A stretch of 64,000 bases of DNA from Acidianus brierleyi (GTDB lineage: Archaea; Thermoproteota; Thermoprotei_A; Sulfolobales; Sulfolobaceae), in the NCBI RefSeq assembly GCF_003201835.2, contig NZ_CP029289.2, positions 1,054,001 through 1,118,000 on the forward strand, written 5' to 3'. A model generated the notes under the pieces. It worked only from the letters and a program-made list of their open reading frames with translations. It was not told the origin of the DNA and ran no database searches. This document shows, one piece after another, positions 1 to 11,435 of this stretch; the first letter of the stretch is position 1; each line of letters starts with the position of its first letter. Both the position numbers and the translations under genes were made by a program.

Positions 1-1
1 A

Positions 2-1246
2 TACAAAGTCGTAGGATCTGCAGATCTTTCTAATCCTGGCTCTGAGTCTTTCTGGAGTAAAATACCGTGGAATAATATATCTTTAACAGCAAATATTCCA
101 AACGCTCCAACATCTGGATTAACTCATTATATTCTAGTGAAGGCTGCATGGAATGGAAGTGATATAATAATTCTAGTTAGTTGGCAGGCATCTAAACCTG
201 CATTTGGTGCATGGTCTACTGCAGCAGCTGGTGTATATCCTCCTGCAAGCGGTCCTGGTTTATTTAGAATTATAGAAATTACTCCAGGATCTACGTATAA
301 GTTATATACAAATTATACTAACTATTCAAGCATAATTAATGGACAAACTAAAGTCGGAAGAATAGTTCTTAATTATAGTGGAGTTCTTGTCCCATTGCCT
401 AATGATAGTCAAATTCAGGTTTTGCCTAATGGAACAATATTGCTATATCACTCACCTAGACCTATAGAAAGGATACTATATGAATCCGGGCTATTTTACG
501 GATACTATACAAATTCTACATGGTACTACCCTGATAGAGTAGCTATGATGTGGTACATGGGCAGTGGAACTCCTACTATGGACGGTATGCATATAGGAGG
601 AAAATATATAGGGCAAGTTTATGATGGAGAAAAAATGCCAGCTGCTGGAGGTGCGCTAAAACAGCCTGGCGGTGCGGCTAATATATGGATGTGGGTATCT
701 GGTGCTACTTGGAATAATAAGACAGAAGATCCGGCGTTCGCTGCTAATCTCTGGGATAACGAATCAGACACAGGACTACCATATATAGATTCTGGTAATA
801 GCGGATTTGCTGTTCCCTTATATACAAATAATACTAACATGTATGAAGTAGACTGCTCTGGTATATGGTATGCGCCAGTTCAGTCTTCTGGACTTAATGG
901 ATCATTATTCTTTATTAAAACCGGAGCAAAATATCAAAATGGATATTGGACAGTAGAGTATGTTAGACCACTTTCAGTTCCTTCCAATTATGCTAAATAT
1001 ATGCCAAACATCTCCTTAGGGAATACATATTATGTAGCATTTGCAGTATGGCAGGGACCATTAGGTGAAACACTATTTGATAAGTCAATAACATCGTCTT
1101 TCTTACAGTTACAATTATCTACAGAGTCGTCTCCGCCTCCTCCACCTATAGTAACTATTAACCCTGTAGTATTAGATACTACAGTAGCCGGCGTAGTGAT
1201 AGCTGTGGTAGCATTAGCGTTAATATTCTTCATGTATAGAAAGTGA
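2..1246 (+). CDS. cbsA: Cytochrome b558/566 subunit A (5' partial)
   Basis: The reading frame is open from base 2, so the start codon and N-terminus lie before the window; the first in-frame GTG at 137 is internal. The product is the secreted, heme-b-carrying, heavily glycosylated subunit known from Sulfolobus membranes, thought to pass electrons on the outer face. Visible features are many N-x-S/T sequons, Trp- and Tyr-rich beta-type sequence, a Pro-rich linker (PPPPP near position 1138) and a single C-terminal membrane helix ending in FFMYRK. The downstream order cbsB-soxL-soxN-odsN is the known cluster and is the strongest support. The stop TGA overlaps a GTG at 1243 in the frame of the next gene. 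Confidence 0.85.
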   Translation, partial: YKVVGSADLSNPGSESFWSKIPWNNISLTANIPNAPTSGLTHYILVKAAWNGSDIIILVSWQASKPAFGAWSTAAAGVYPPASGPGLFRIIEITPGSTYKLYTNYTNYSSIINGQTKVGRIVLNYSGVLVPLPNDSQIQVLPNGTILLYHSPRPIERILYESGLFYGYYTNSTWYYPDRVAMMWYMGSGTPTMDGMHIGGKYIGQVYDGEKMPAAGGALKQPGGAANIWMWVSGATWNNKTEDPAFAANLWDNESDTGLPYIDSGNSGFAVPLYTNNTNMYEVDCSGIWYAPVQSSGLNGSLFFIKTGAKYQNGYWTVEYVRPLSVPSNYAKYMPNISLGNTYYVAFAVWQGPLGETLFDKSITSSFLQLQLSTESSPPPPPIVTINPVVLDTTVAGVVIAVVALALIFFMYRK

Positions 1247-1251
1247 ATAAA

Positions 1252-2190
<939 letters not shown>

Positions 2191-2236
2191 ATCCTTAAAA
2201 CTAATCAAGATATATTCTTTTCTTAAGTGATTCTTA

Positions 2237-3214
2237 ATGATTAAAATAAGAATAGGTAAAGACGAGAAGAAGATACTTTCGCCTCAAGATCTATATTTTA
2301 TTCAAAAATTGCTCAGAAAAATGAGAGACCCAAAAACTAAATTTGATTCAAAAGAATTCGTTAAAAAAGGAGACGAATATCTATTTAATTACGTTAACAA
2401 AAACGTTGGAGGAGTAGATGAAGGAAGAAGAAACTTTCTTAAGGGAATTATTATTGGAATTTCTGCAGCTGCTGTAGCAAGCATAATCCCTGGATTAAGG
2501 GTAATAGTTCCGCCAAATGTATCTGCTATTTCAGCATTTCCTAAATCTCTCCTTGTTGATTCAAGTGGATCTCCAATAGAAGCATCCAAAATACCTGTAA
2601 ATAGTCCTATAATAACAATTTATGAATATCCATTAAGTGGAGAACCAAACTTTTTAATAAATCTAGGAGATAGTAGCAATAAACCAGTTAAAGTTCCTGC
2701 GGGTACAGTAGTGGTACCACAAACTGGGGATAAATATACATTCCCAGGAGGAGTAGGTCCAAATAATTCTATAGTATCCTATAGTGCTATATGCCAGCAT
2801 TTAGGTTGTACACCTCCATATATTCACTTCTATCCCCCTAATCACGTAAATTCTGCTCAGTTGAGCGCTCCAGAACCAGATACTTTAACGGGTGAGGCAT
2901 TAGCTGCTGCCAAGAAGGCAAACATACCTACATTGATCCATTGTGATTGCCATGGATCTACTTACGATCCTTATCATGGTGCTGAACCTATAACTGGACC
3001 AACAGTTAGACCATTACCTACTACTATATTAGAATGGGATAGTTCTACTGATTACCTATATGCATTAGGATCTATAGGCGTAGGTATATATCCTACTGGA
3101 GCTAATGGTGTACCTTCAAAAGATCCAACTAGTGATTTGAGTAGTAGTTTTGGTTCCTCAGTAGGAGATAAAACCACTGTTACACAACCAGAAAATCCAT
3201 TTTCGTCATCATAA
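2237..3214 (+). CDS. soxL: Rieske iron-sulfur protein (SoxL type)
   Basis: A 325-residue Rieske protein that carries the [2Fe-2S] cluster of a bc1-like quinol-oxidising complex together with SoxN. Cluster ligands are C186/H188 (CQHLGC) and C236/H239 (CDCHG), with C191 and C238 placed to form the stabilising disulfide. Residues 1-62 are charged and cytoplasmic; RRNFLKG at 64-70 followed by a hydrophobic helix is a Tat-type signal anchor, so the cluster domain lies outside. The C-terminal 45 residues are Ser/Thr/Gly-rich and probably disordered. In the cbsAB-soxLN-odsN cluster this position is the SoxL2-type Rieske protein. Confidence 0.92.
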   Translation: MIKIRIGKDEKKILSPQDLYFIQKLLRKMRDPKTKFDSKEFVKKGDEYLFNYVNKNVGGVDEGRRNFLKGIIIGISAAAVASIIPGLRVIVPPNVSAISAFPKSLLVDSSGSPIEASKIPVNSPIITIYEYPLSGEPNFLINLGDSSNKPVKVPAGTVVVPQTGDKYTFPGGVGPNNSIVSYSAICQHLGCTPPYIHFYPPNHVNSAQLSAPEPDTLTGEALAAAKKANIPTLIHCDCHGSTYDPYHGAEPITGPTVRPLPTTILEWDSSTDYLYALGSIGVGIYPTGANGVPSKDPTSDLSSSFGSSVGDKTTVTQPENPFSSS

Positions 3215-3228
3215 GTCCAACGTTAAAT
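3214..3228 (+). promoter_or_regulatory. 15-bp direct repeat, copy 2 (upstream of soxN)
   Basis: A perfect second copy of AGTCCAACGTTAAAT starts on the last base of the soxL stop codon. Its TTAAAT end lies 32-37 bases before the soxN ATG, compatible with a TATA box giving a short leader, followed by a T-rich tract. Confidence 0.45.
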
Positions 3229-3259
3229 ATTTTTTTCCATTTTTTACGTTTTATCTTTT

Positions 3260-4895
<1,636 letters not shown>

Positions 4896-4897
<2 letters not shown>

Positions 4898-4909
4898 CGT
4901 TTTTTAAAT
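4896..4909 (+). promoter_or_regulatory. TATA-like element before odsN, degenerate repeat copy
   Basis: AACGTTTTTTAAAT contains a TATA-like TTTTTTAAAT centred about 25 bases before the odsN ATG, compatible with a leaderless transcript. AGTCC at 4884 plus AACGTT and AAAT echo the 15-bp repeat found before soxL and soxN. Confidence 0.4.
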
Positions 4910-4928
4910 CGATAACTATTTTTTATTT

Positions 4929-5222
4929 ATGATAAATGTAGGTCTTTATTATAAGGTAAAGGAAGGTCATGAAAAAGAATTTGAAAATAAATTTAATGAA
5001 GTAGTGAATTTTTTGAAAAATAATTATCCTGGATTAAAACAAGCTAAGCTATATAAAAGTGTTGAAGAACCTAGAGAATATTTAATTTATACAGAATGGG
5101 ACTCACTAGAGACTTTCAGAAAGTTTATTTCCAGTTATGAGTATAAAGGAACTGTAGATTATGGAAAAAGTATAATTGAAGGAAGACCATATCATAAGGT
5201 TTTCCAAGAGATAAATTCATAG
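4929..5222 (+). CDS. odsN: OdsN, small ABM-fold protein
   Basis: A 97-residue soluble protein with the ferredoxin-like alpha/beta pattern of the antibiotic biosynthesis monooxygenase (ABM) family: strand VGLYYKVKEGHE, helix FENKFNEVVNFLK, strand YLIYTEWDS and helix LETFRKFISS. Its position as the last gene of the cbsAB-soxLN cluster identifies it as OdsN, whose role in the complex is not established. No cofactor-binding Cys or His pattern is visible. The gene has its own TATA-like element. Confidence 0.75.
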   Translation: MINVGLYYKVKEGHEKEFENKFNEVVNFLKNNYPGLKQAKLYKSVEEPREYLIYTEWDSLETFRKFISSYEYKGTVDYGKSIIEGRPYHKVFQEINS

Positions 5223-5265
5223 TTTTTTAACTAGATTTTAAAAACGATATTGTTCTAGTTAATTC

Positions 5266-6168
5266 ATGGACGTAACGATAGGAATTCCAACTATAGGAAG
5301 AAAATCTCTAGATTCATTATTATGGAAATTAAAAAAATATAAGGACGTTGAGATATTATTAGTATATAAAGGAGATTTAAAAACTAAAGATTACAATAGG
5401 GCAATAGAACAAAAAGAAGGATATTATGAAGAAGCAATAAATATAATTTTGAAAGAAAGTCATTCTTCTCTTTTACTTATTACTGACGACGATGCTATAC
5501 CTTCAGAATCATGGATAGAAGATCATGCTCTCTTTCATGAAAAGAATGAAAAAATAGGAGTAGCTTCTGGAATAATTAAAGGAAAAAAATGGAAAAATTA
5601 TCCAAATGCTCTCTTTCAACGATATAAAGACACAATTTATATGGAAGAATATGATTATAGATTTAAGGATTATATAGGGTTCTTAACTAAAACAGGATTA
5701 TCAGTAGATAGAAGAGAACATAAGGAAGATATTGAAAAAACGTTAGCTATAGCTGGAGTAAACATGAGCATAAAGAAAGAGGTATATAGTAATTTGCAGA
5801 TACCAGAGTATAGTCTTAGAGGAAGTTATAACGAAACGATAATAGCATTGGCTGGGATAAAAAAAGGATTTGATTCTGCTATTTTTAATTCAGGAGAAGT
5901 TACTCACCTAGGGGAAGAATCGCTATCAAGAACAAAAAATGATAAACTAGAAAGATATTTCGCTATAGAAAAATACTCATTTCCCTATGCTGTTAATCTT
6001 GAATTAAATCTAAACGTACTCCTATTGAAGGAATTTTCATTCCTCATCAACGGAGAAGCAAAAGTAGGTATAGATTTAGCTATAAGGGGAATTTCAGAAA
6101 AAATGTCTCCTCATAGATTTAGAGAAGAACTAAAAACAATATATTCTAAAATTATTTCTGAATTATAG
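5266..6168 (+). CDS. Family 2-like glycosyltransferase
   Basis: A 300-residue soluble protein with a GT-A type N-terminus: an early VTIGIPTIGR strand and LLITDDDAIP near residue 72, a DxD-type metal and sugar-nucleotide site. A later HLGEE segment is consistent with the C-terminal half of the same fold. Donor and acceptor cannot be read from the sequence; protein or lipid glycosylation is plausible because neighbouring secreted proteins are rich in sequons. It has its own TATA-like element (TTTTAAAAACG) about 30 bases upstream. Its 3' end overlaps the convergent next gene by 17 bases. Confidence 0.7.
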   Translation: MDVTIGIPTIGRKSLDSLLWKLKKYKDVEILLVYKGDLKTKDYNRAIEQKEGYYEEAINIILKESHSSLLLITDDDAIPSESWIEDHALFHEKNEKIGVASGIIKGKKWKNYPNALFQRYKDTIYMEEYDYRFKDYIGFLTKTGLSVDRREHKEDIEKTLAIAGVNMSIKKEVYSNLQIPEYSLRGSYNETIIALAGIKKGFDSAIFNSGEVTHLGEESLSRTKNDKLERYFAIEKYSFPYAVNLELNLNVLLLKEFSFLINGEAKVGIDLAIRGISEKMSPHRFREELKTIYSKIISEL

Positions 6169-6565
6169 AAGCTATAGATCCAGAAAATATTCCATTAATT
6201 ATATTGAATGCTATAACTAATCCTATGAATGTCTGAATATATGGAGTCTTGATTGCATATGGAAGCATTGAGAAGAACAGGTAACTTATACTAGTTATTA
6301 ATGATAAATATCTTATGCTTAACAATTGAATTCCAGCAATTTTAGTCCTTACCGGAAATGCAAATGCTATTAATGCTAATAAAATAAGTAACTGAACTAT
6401 AGCTGTACCTAATGATGTAGAAAACAATAGAAAGGGAGAAATACCTAATGCATATGGTGGATAAAAGAATTTTACAATAGCCGATATTATAAAAGTTATA
6501 AAAGTTAAAATAAAGGAATATCCGATAGAAGCCGCAATGTTCCATCCTAAAGTTCTAGAATTCAT
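6152..6565 (-). CDS. Small four-helix membrane protein, unknown
   Basis: A 137-residue protein with four predicted membrane helices and a short polar N-terminus (MNSRTLGWN). I do not recognise a family; the helix pattern resembles short Yip1-like membrane proteins but no signature is visible. Its ATG overlaps the last base of the SPFH gene stop, so it is almost certainly co-transcribed with the SPFH gene and the upstream 157-residue protein, which suggests a membrane anchor for the SPFH assembly (inference). Confidence 0.6.
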   Translation of the reverse strand: MNSRTLGWNIAASIGYSFILTFITFIISAIVKFFYPPYALGISPFLLFSTSLGTAIVQLLILLALIAFAFPVRTKIAGIQLLSIRYLSLITSISYLFFSMLPYAIKTPYIQTFIGLVIAFNIINGIFSGSIASIIQK

Positions 6566-7431
6566 TATCCTCCTCCTTGACCACTTTGTCCTTCATCTTT
6601 CTTTCCCATACTTAATCTTACCAGGCCATCTGGCAAATTAACTAAAGTAGAAAGCTGAGGATAATAAGGAACTCCTATAGCCATATTTACACTAGAAGGA
6701 TCATTCTTTTCTGCTAGTACTCTAGCTAAACCAAGTCTTACTGCATCTCCTACTTGTATTCCTAGATCTCTTAACTGTATTATTCTTCGTAATTCTGGGT
6801 CTTGGGGTATTAATCTAGTGACTCTAACAGATATTAGCTCAACTCCTAACTCCCCTAGAAATGATTTTAAGGCAGCAGTTACTGCAGTAGAAATATCCAT
6901 AAACTTCTTATATACATCTGTTAGTTTTACTTGATTCAAGACAGAACTTACTTCTTGGTCTATTACTGGAGCTATATATGTCGCTAAATCTGAATCTTTG
7001 AAGAATGCAGCTGAAAATTGTACATTTATAACTAAATTAGGAGGATTTTGTACCCTGAAATATACTGCCACTTCATATTCTAAAGGAACTAGATCATCAG
7101 TTTGACTTAATCCTACCACTCTAACTTCGTGTCTAGTAGTTGATACAAAATAAGCTACAGTATCGTATGGTAAAGCGTTATACCTAAATTTTGAAAGGAA
7201 CCCAGAAAGTACGTTTGCTGGACTCTGAATATTGTGTGTACCAGGTGGTAAAACGCCTGCAACTTGACCTTGAATTATAACTACGCATTGTTCTTGAGGT
7301 TGAACTATAAATAAAGATTTTGAAGTTATATTTTCTCTAGGGAACCTAAATATCAGCACGTCGGGTGCCATTACTGAAGTTCCGTCTTCTCTTTCTGTTG
7401 AAATTACTTGCCCTCTTAAGGAAACTGACAC
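6565..7431 (-). CDS. SPFH/band-7 domain protein
   Basis: A 288-residue protein resembling the SPFH-domain family that includes bacterial YdjI (virion core-like). The N-terminal part (about 30-100) has QEQCVVIIQGQVAGVLPPGTH, typical of the strand-rich start of that family; residues 120-240 contain the SPFH core with LGVELISVRVTRLIPQDPE. The tail is GQSGQGGG. There is no membrane helix, unlike stomatins, so it probably binds membrane through partners. It lies in a three-gene minus-strand operon with spacings of four bases and a one-base overlap. Confidence 0.75.
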   Translation of the reverse strand: MSVSLRGQVISTEREDGTSVMAPDVLIFRFPRENITSKSLFIVQPQEQCVVIIQGQVAGVLPPGTHNIQSPANVLSGFLSKFRYNALPYDTVAYFVSTTRHEVRVVGLSQTDDLVPLEYEVAVYFRVQNPPNLVINVQFSAAFFKDSDLATYIAPVIDQEVSSVLNQVKLTDVYKKFMDISTAVTAALKSFLGELGVELISVRVTRLIPQDPELRRIIQLRDLGIQVGDAVRLGLARVLAEKNDPSSVNMAIGVPYYPQLSTLVNLPDGLVRLSMGKKDEGQSGQGGG

Positions 7432-7435
7432 TATC

Positions 7436-7909
7436 TCACCTCATCTCCATTGGATAAAATAATGTAGTCCTTTCTTTTATTATAGAATTTAGCTTATCTA
7501 ACAAAGGGTTTATTTGCTCTACGTTTCCGTTACTTGCTAATGAATATATTTGATCAGCTATACTAATCATTTGAAGATCATGATTTACTATGCTATCTAA
7601 TTCTTCAGAATTAATTTTATATCTAGCATAAATATCACTACCTCCTCCTTGCATGCCTATTAGTTCAGATATCATTGTCCTTATCTTTGATAATGTAAAT
7701 TCTAGACTCTTAAGAACTGGGGAAAAAGGAGAAGTCGATGCTATATTTGATTCTAGCTCATTAATTTTTGAGATTGTAAACTCCAATTTGTCAGCCACTG
7801 CTTTTCTAATTAGGAAATCGTCTTGACGAATAAGATCTTTAACTTTGTACCCCCTATAGCCTGGAACAAGGAGTTGTAATTGTTCCAGAGGAGTTAATTG
7901 ACTTGTCAT
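7436..7909 (-). CDS. Unknown helical protein, first gene of SPFH operon
   Basis: A 157-residue, mostly alpha-helical soluble protein with heptad-like segments (about 35-60 and 65-90) and a Gly-rich turn (MQGGGSD). I recognise no family. It is the first gene of the operon and is followed four bases later by the SPFH gene, so a partner or adaptor role for that assembly is inferred. A TATA-like element at 7931-7940 suggests a leaderless mRNA. Confidence 0.65.
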   Translation of the reverse strand: MTSQLTPLEQLQLLVPGYRGYKVKDLIRQDDFLIRKAVADKLEFTISKINELESNIASTSPFSPVLKSLEFTLSKIRTMISELIGMQGGGSDIYARYKINSEELDSIVNHDLQMISIADQIYSLASNGNVEQINPLLDKLNSIIKERTTLFYPMEMR

Positions 7910-7930
7910 ATTATACTATAATGGTACAAT

Positions 7931-7940
7931 AATTTAAAGA
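7931..7940 (-). promoter_or_regulatory. TATA box of SPFH operon
   Basis: On the minus strand TCTTTAAATT lies 22-31 bases before the ATG at 7909, the spacing expected for a leaderless Sulfolobales promoter. Confidence 0.5.
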
Positions 7941-7999
7941 TATCTATAATCTTAATGTGTTATTTTCTAAAATTATAAAATAATATATTATAGAGTATA

Positions 8000-9127
8000 T
8001 TACAAAAGACTTATAGATGCTATTGCTAACAATGAAGTTATTATTAAATCAGTGCCTAAAGCATATGATAGACCTATAGGAATTAAAGAAACTAGTAATG
8101 GACCAAATCCACCACCAATTAGTCTCCCTATCAATAATGTAAAATTAGCTCCTGTTGCTCTTAGTTTTCCTGGGTATAGTTCACTCATCCATACGCCAAA
8201 AAATGCAAAAAAGGCAGAAGATGCGTAAACTAGGAAAACAGAAAACTCAATATAATCAGTATTTATTAGTAATATAAAAATTATGGATGAAATAAAGGCT
8301 AAAATTGCGAAATAAAGAGATGCTCTTTTTCTGCCTTTAATATCAGATAGATATCCTGCTATGCCATAAACTATCGCAGAAATTAAATCCGCAATAGCAA
8401 TTACTATGTCATATGTAGGGACTCTAAGATTTTGAAGTATAGATGGCATGAGACTGAATGCTGGAATTAGATATAGAAAAGACGCAAGCGATAATATTGA
8501 GCCTATAATAGTTAGCCTTCTTAAATCCTTAGAGAAAATTTCTGAAATCTTCATTTGTACTCTGCCTTTCCATTTTTCCTCTGGTATCCATATCCAAAAT
8601 AAGAAAGAAAGTAACGAAATTAAACCAGCAATAAGAAATAAATACCTCCAACCAAATGAAGGAACTATCAAAAACGCTGTAATAGCACCTATCAATGATC
8701 CTATTGAATATAACCCTTGCATTAAACCTCCTGCAAATCCTCTTAGATTAGTAAACTGTAATTCAGCTATTACAGCATAACTTATTCCGTTTTCTCCGTT
8801 TACACCTACACCTACTAAAAACCATATAATATATAGTTCATATATATTATTTATTATAAAAACTAATATTGTAAATATCGAATACAAAAAAATGGATATG
8901 AATAAACTCTTTTTTCTTCCGAATTTATCGGCTAAAATTCCAAAAATAAATCCTCCTAATGCTCCACCTATCCACGATAATGTAACAGCAACAATTACTG
9001 CTGAAAGACTAACTAAGAATGCTTTCGCTATATCTATAAGTACAAATGTTATTGAATACATGCAATATGCAGAAAGTAAGAAGATTATTAGAACGCTGAT
9101 TAGACTCAAAGCGTTTCTAAAATTCAT
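8000..9127 (-). CDS. MFS transporter
   Basis: A 375-residue major facilitator protein with twelve predicted helices and almost no C-terminal tail. The loop 2-3 signature reads ADKFGRKK and the repeat in the second half is SDIKGRKRAS; SELYPGKLRATG before helix 11 resembles the sugar/metabolite:H+ symporter branch (PELYPT-like motif). The substrate is unknown. It is monocistronic, with a TATA-like TTTTTTAATAG about 27 bases before the start. Confidence 0.8.
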   Translation of the reverse strand: MNFRNALSLISVLIIFLLSAYCMYSITFVLIDIAKAFLVSLSAVIVAVTLSWIGGALGGFIFGILADKFGRKKSLFISIFLYSIFTILVFIINNIYELYIIWFLVGVGVNGENGISYAVIAELQFTNLRGFAGGLMQGLYSIGSLIGAITAFLIVPSFGWRYLFLIAGLISLLSFLFWIWIPEEKWKGRVQMKISEIFSKDLRRLTIIGSILSLASFLYLIPAFSLMPSILQNLRVPTYDIVIAIADLISAIVYGIAGYLSDIKGRKRASLYFAILAFISSIIFILLINTDYIEFSVFLVYASSAFFAFFGVWMSELYPGKLRATGANFTLLIGRLIGGGFGPLLVSLIPIGLSYALGTDLIITSLLAIASISLL

Positions 9128-9170
9128 GACGAAAATTTAGGAACCGAACTATTAAAAAATTTTTTATAAA

Positions 9171-9512
9171 CTATTCTTTTCTTAGGGAATTTTTCTTAAC
9201 TTTCATATAACCTAAAAATAATGTTATAATAGTAAAAGAAAGCGTAGCTAAAAAGGAATAGAAGAAAATATTCAGTAATACTGATACTCTTGAGAATATA
9301 GATATTAGACCTATAGATAAAGAACCTATAGATAAATATAATATAATGGAAGACGCATAAGGCACGAAATAAGTATACTTCTTACCTCCACTTGCAAGAA
9401 AATAAAATAGTGAAATAAAACTACCAATTATTATTGAGTTAAATATGGAATTTGTTACAAAGTAAATAAGAAAAGGTAATACTAATAATATAATAGGAAA
9501 TACTTTATTCAT
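9171..9512 (-). CDS. Small membrane protein, unknown
   Basis: A 113-residue protein with four predicted membrane helices ending in a basic KVKKNSLRKE tail. No family recognised. It starts 21 bases after the stop of the GH15 glycosidase on the same strand and is probably co-transcribed with it. Confidence 0.5.
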   Translation of the reverse strand: MNKVFPIILLVLPFLIYFVTNSIFNSIIIGSFISLFYFLASGGKKYTYFVPYASSIILYLSIGSLSIGLISIFSRVSVLLNIFFYSFLATLSFTIITLFLGYMKVKKNSLRKE

Positions 9513-9533
9513 GAATTTATTACGTGCATGCTA

Positions 9534-11324
9534 TTAAATAAATCTATTGAAACCATTCTTTATGTAGTAAAAAGTCCTTATAAGTTCTGCATGGCTCCAA
9601 ACCAATGGAGATACAGAAGGATAATTACCAGTTGGAGATATTTGCTCTGGAATTATTCCAGTAGAAAGAGAGTTAGTTAAAACCCAATTGAGATATTTTA
9701 TAGCATTCTCCATATTTCCCTCAAATACGTAGTGTTGAGCTAGCCATAAAGTTGTTATAAACCATGCATTTGGCTTATTATCTTCTTTCAAATACCAGTC
9801 ATTTTCGTATCTAGCTATACCTCCGTTTACTAGTAATTTTTCTTCTACTGTTTTTCTATTAATCGACACTCTCTTATCATCTTTGTCTAATGCTAACATA
9901 GATCCAAGCAATGTACTCGAATCTACTGTTTTGTCATTTAAACTTCTAGCAAAATGGTCACCTACAAAAAACATGTCTAGTCCTTTTTTTATTTCTTCAG
10001 CAGCATTTAGGTACTTTTCCTTATAATTATCTTCTCCAAAAAATTCCGCAAATTTAGCTGCTGCCGTTAATCCTGCGTATACTGCGGCAGAAGTAAAAAA
10101 ATGCACTCCTAATCTTTCTTCCCACAAATCATAAGAAGGCATAGGAAGACCCGTTTTTTCATCTCTATATTCTGCAAGGAAATCTGCGGCTGTTTTTATT
10201 GAAGGTCTATAAAATTGTTTTATGAAATCAACATCCCTAAATAATGAAAAATGAACCCACGCAGAATAAAGCGTTAATGCAGTTTCATCTTCTTGGATAG
10301 GTATATAGCCTGAAGTCCATGGATGCCAAGTGCTTCCCCAATGTCCGTCTGCAGTATATTTTTGAAATAAAAATCCTCTATAGAGAAGAGGCTTTGAAAA
10401 GATAAAAAGCATACGAGAGAAATCTTGATATCCCATTAAAGACATAGCTATAGACGAGAAAGCTGCATCTCTGTGCCAAACATAGTTATATGTATCTTTA
10501 TTAAACCTCATAATATCTGTGTCTAGAGAAGCAGGTATTGCACCATTATTTTGCCAGTGTGCTGCTATAATAAGCATAGATCGTCTTATTTCTTTTTCAT
10601 AGTTTCTTGCCTTAAATAACCACGCCTTCCAGTAGTTGTCTGTCCTTTCTATAAGAGTTTTTGGAGTTTTTCTTTGAATATATTCATGTAATTTTCTGAC
10701 ACTATCATAATCCCTAGACGCTGATAACCAACAATAAAACGTCTTATTTTTAACTTTTACACTCATAGCAGAGTCTACAGCACCTTGTGCTATAGGGTTC
10801 ATAGAAAGAACTCCGTCTTCACAATCTTTCCAGGTACCTTGATATCCCATTACTTCTTTATACCCTGTTGCATATTGATATGTTGGAACATTACAACTGA
10901 AGAGAAACCACCTATCTCTTTTATAATGAATAATTGAATCCGTAAAAGGATCATAAAACGCAGTATCTCCTGCTTCATTGCCAAGAATGTTAAAGTCCCA
11001 TGCAAAGAACACTACAACATCATCTTTTGAACTAATATTAACTTCCCTAGTCAATATTGGATATGCCATATCAACACTATCTTTTATTGCTAATTTTACA
11101 CCTTGAAATTCGGAATTAACCTTAACTGAAAGTGAATCTTCCTCATATTCTATTTTTGGACTGAGGTCATGTAACCACGAAAATTTCCCATTAACCCATA
11201 TTCCTATCCTACCCATTTGCATATGATTTTCAGTACTTAAAGGGAAATATAATTCCCTTATAGCGTAATTTTTATCGGCGAGAATTGTCAGTTGCCCATT
11301 ACCTAAAATAGCATATCTTGTCAT
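9534..11324 (-). CDS. Glycoside hydrolase family 15 (glucoamylase/trehalase-like)
   Basis: A 596-residue GH15 enzyme that should release glucose from alpha-glucans or trehalose by inversion. The N-terminal 240 residues form the beta-sandwich domain; the catalytic (alpha/alpha)6 barrel follows with WHRDAAF near residue 280, the general-acid Glu in LWEER near 403 and the general-base Glu in IPEQISP near 560. There is no signal peptide, so it is cytosolic. The N-terminus (GNGQLTIL, YAIRELYFP) resembles the glucoamylase-type rather than the short trehalase-type. A second GH15 gene lies at 38270. Substrate cannot be decided from sequence alone. Confidence 0.85.
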   Translation of the reverse strand: MTRYAILGNGQLTILADKNYAIRELYFPLSTENHMQMGRIGIWVNGKFSWLHDLSPKIEYEEDSLSVKVNSEFQGVKLAIKDSVDMAYPILTREVNISSKDDVVVFFAWDFNILGNEAGDTAFYDPFTDSIIHYKRDRWFLFSCNVPTYQYATGYKEVMGYQGTWKDCEDGVLSMNPIAQGAVDSAMSVKVKNKTFYCWLSASRDYDSVRKLHEYIQRKTPKTLIERTDNYWKAWLFKARNYEKEIRRSMLIIAAHWQNNGAIPASLDTDIMRFNKDTYNYVWHRDAAFSSIAMSLMGYQDFSRMLFIFSKPLLYRGFLFQKYTADGHWGSTWHPWTSGYIPIQEDETALTLYSAWVHFSLFRDVDFIKQFYRPSIKTAADFLAEYRDEKTGLPMPSYDLWEERLGVHFFTSAAVYAGLTAAAKFAEFFGEDNYKEKYLNAAEEIKKGLDMFFVGDHFARSLNDKTVDSSTLLGSMLALDKDDKRVSINRKTVEEKLLVNGGIARYENDWYLKEDNKPNAWFITTLWLAQHYVFEGNMENAIKYLNWVLTNSLSTGIIPEQISPTGNYPSVSPLVWSHAELIRTFYYIKNGFNRFI

Positions 11325-11333
11325 AGTTTCAAT

Positions 11334-11349
11334 TTACTAGACTTAGTAA
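11334..11349. promoter_or_regulatory. Palindrome between TATA box and GH15 start
   Basis: On the minus strand TTACTAAGTCTAGTAA is a perfect 6+4+6 inverted repeat, 10-25 bases before the ATG at 11324. A TATA-like CTTAAAAATAC lies just upstream. This is a typical place for a repressor operator; no regulator is identified. Confidence 0.4.
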
Positions 11350-11435
11350 AAAGTATTTTTAAGATAACCGTTATAATCATACATTTATTCTTTATTTAAT
11401 ATTATTAATACTGTTACTGAAAAATCATACTACTA

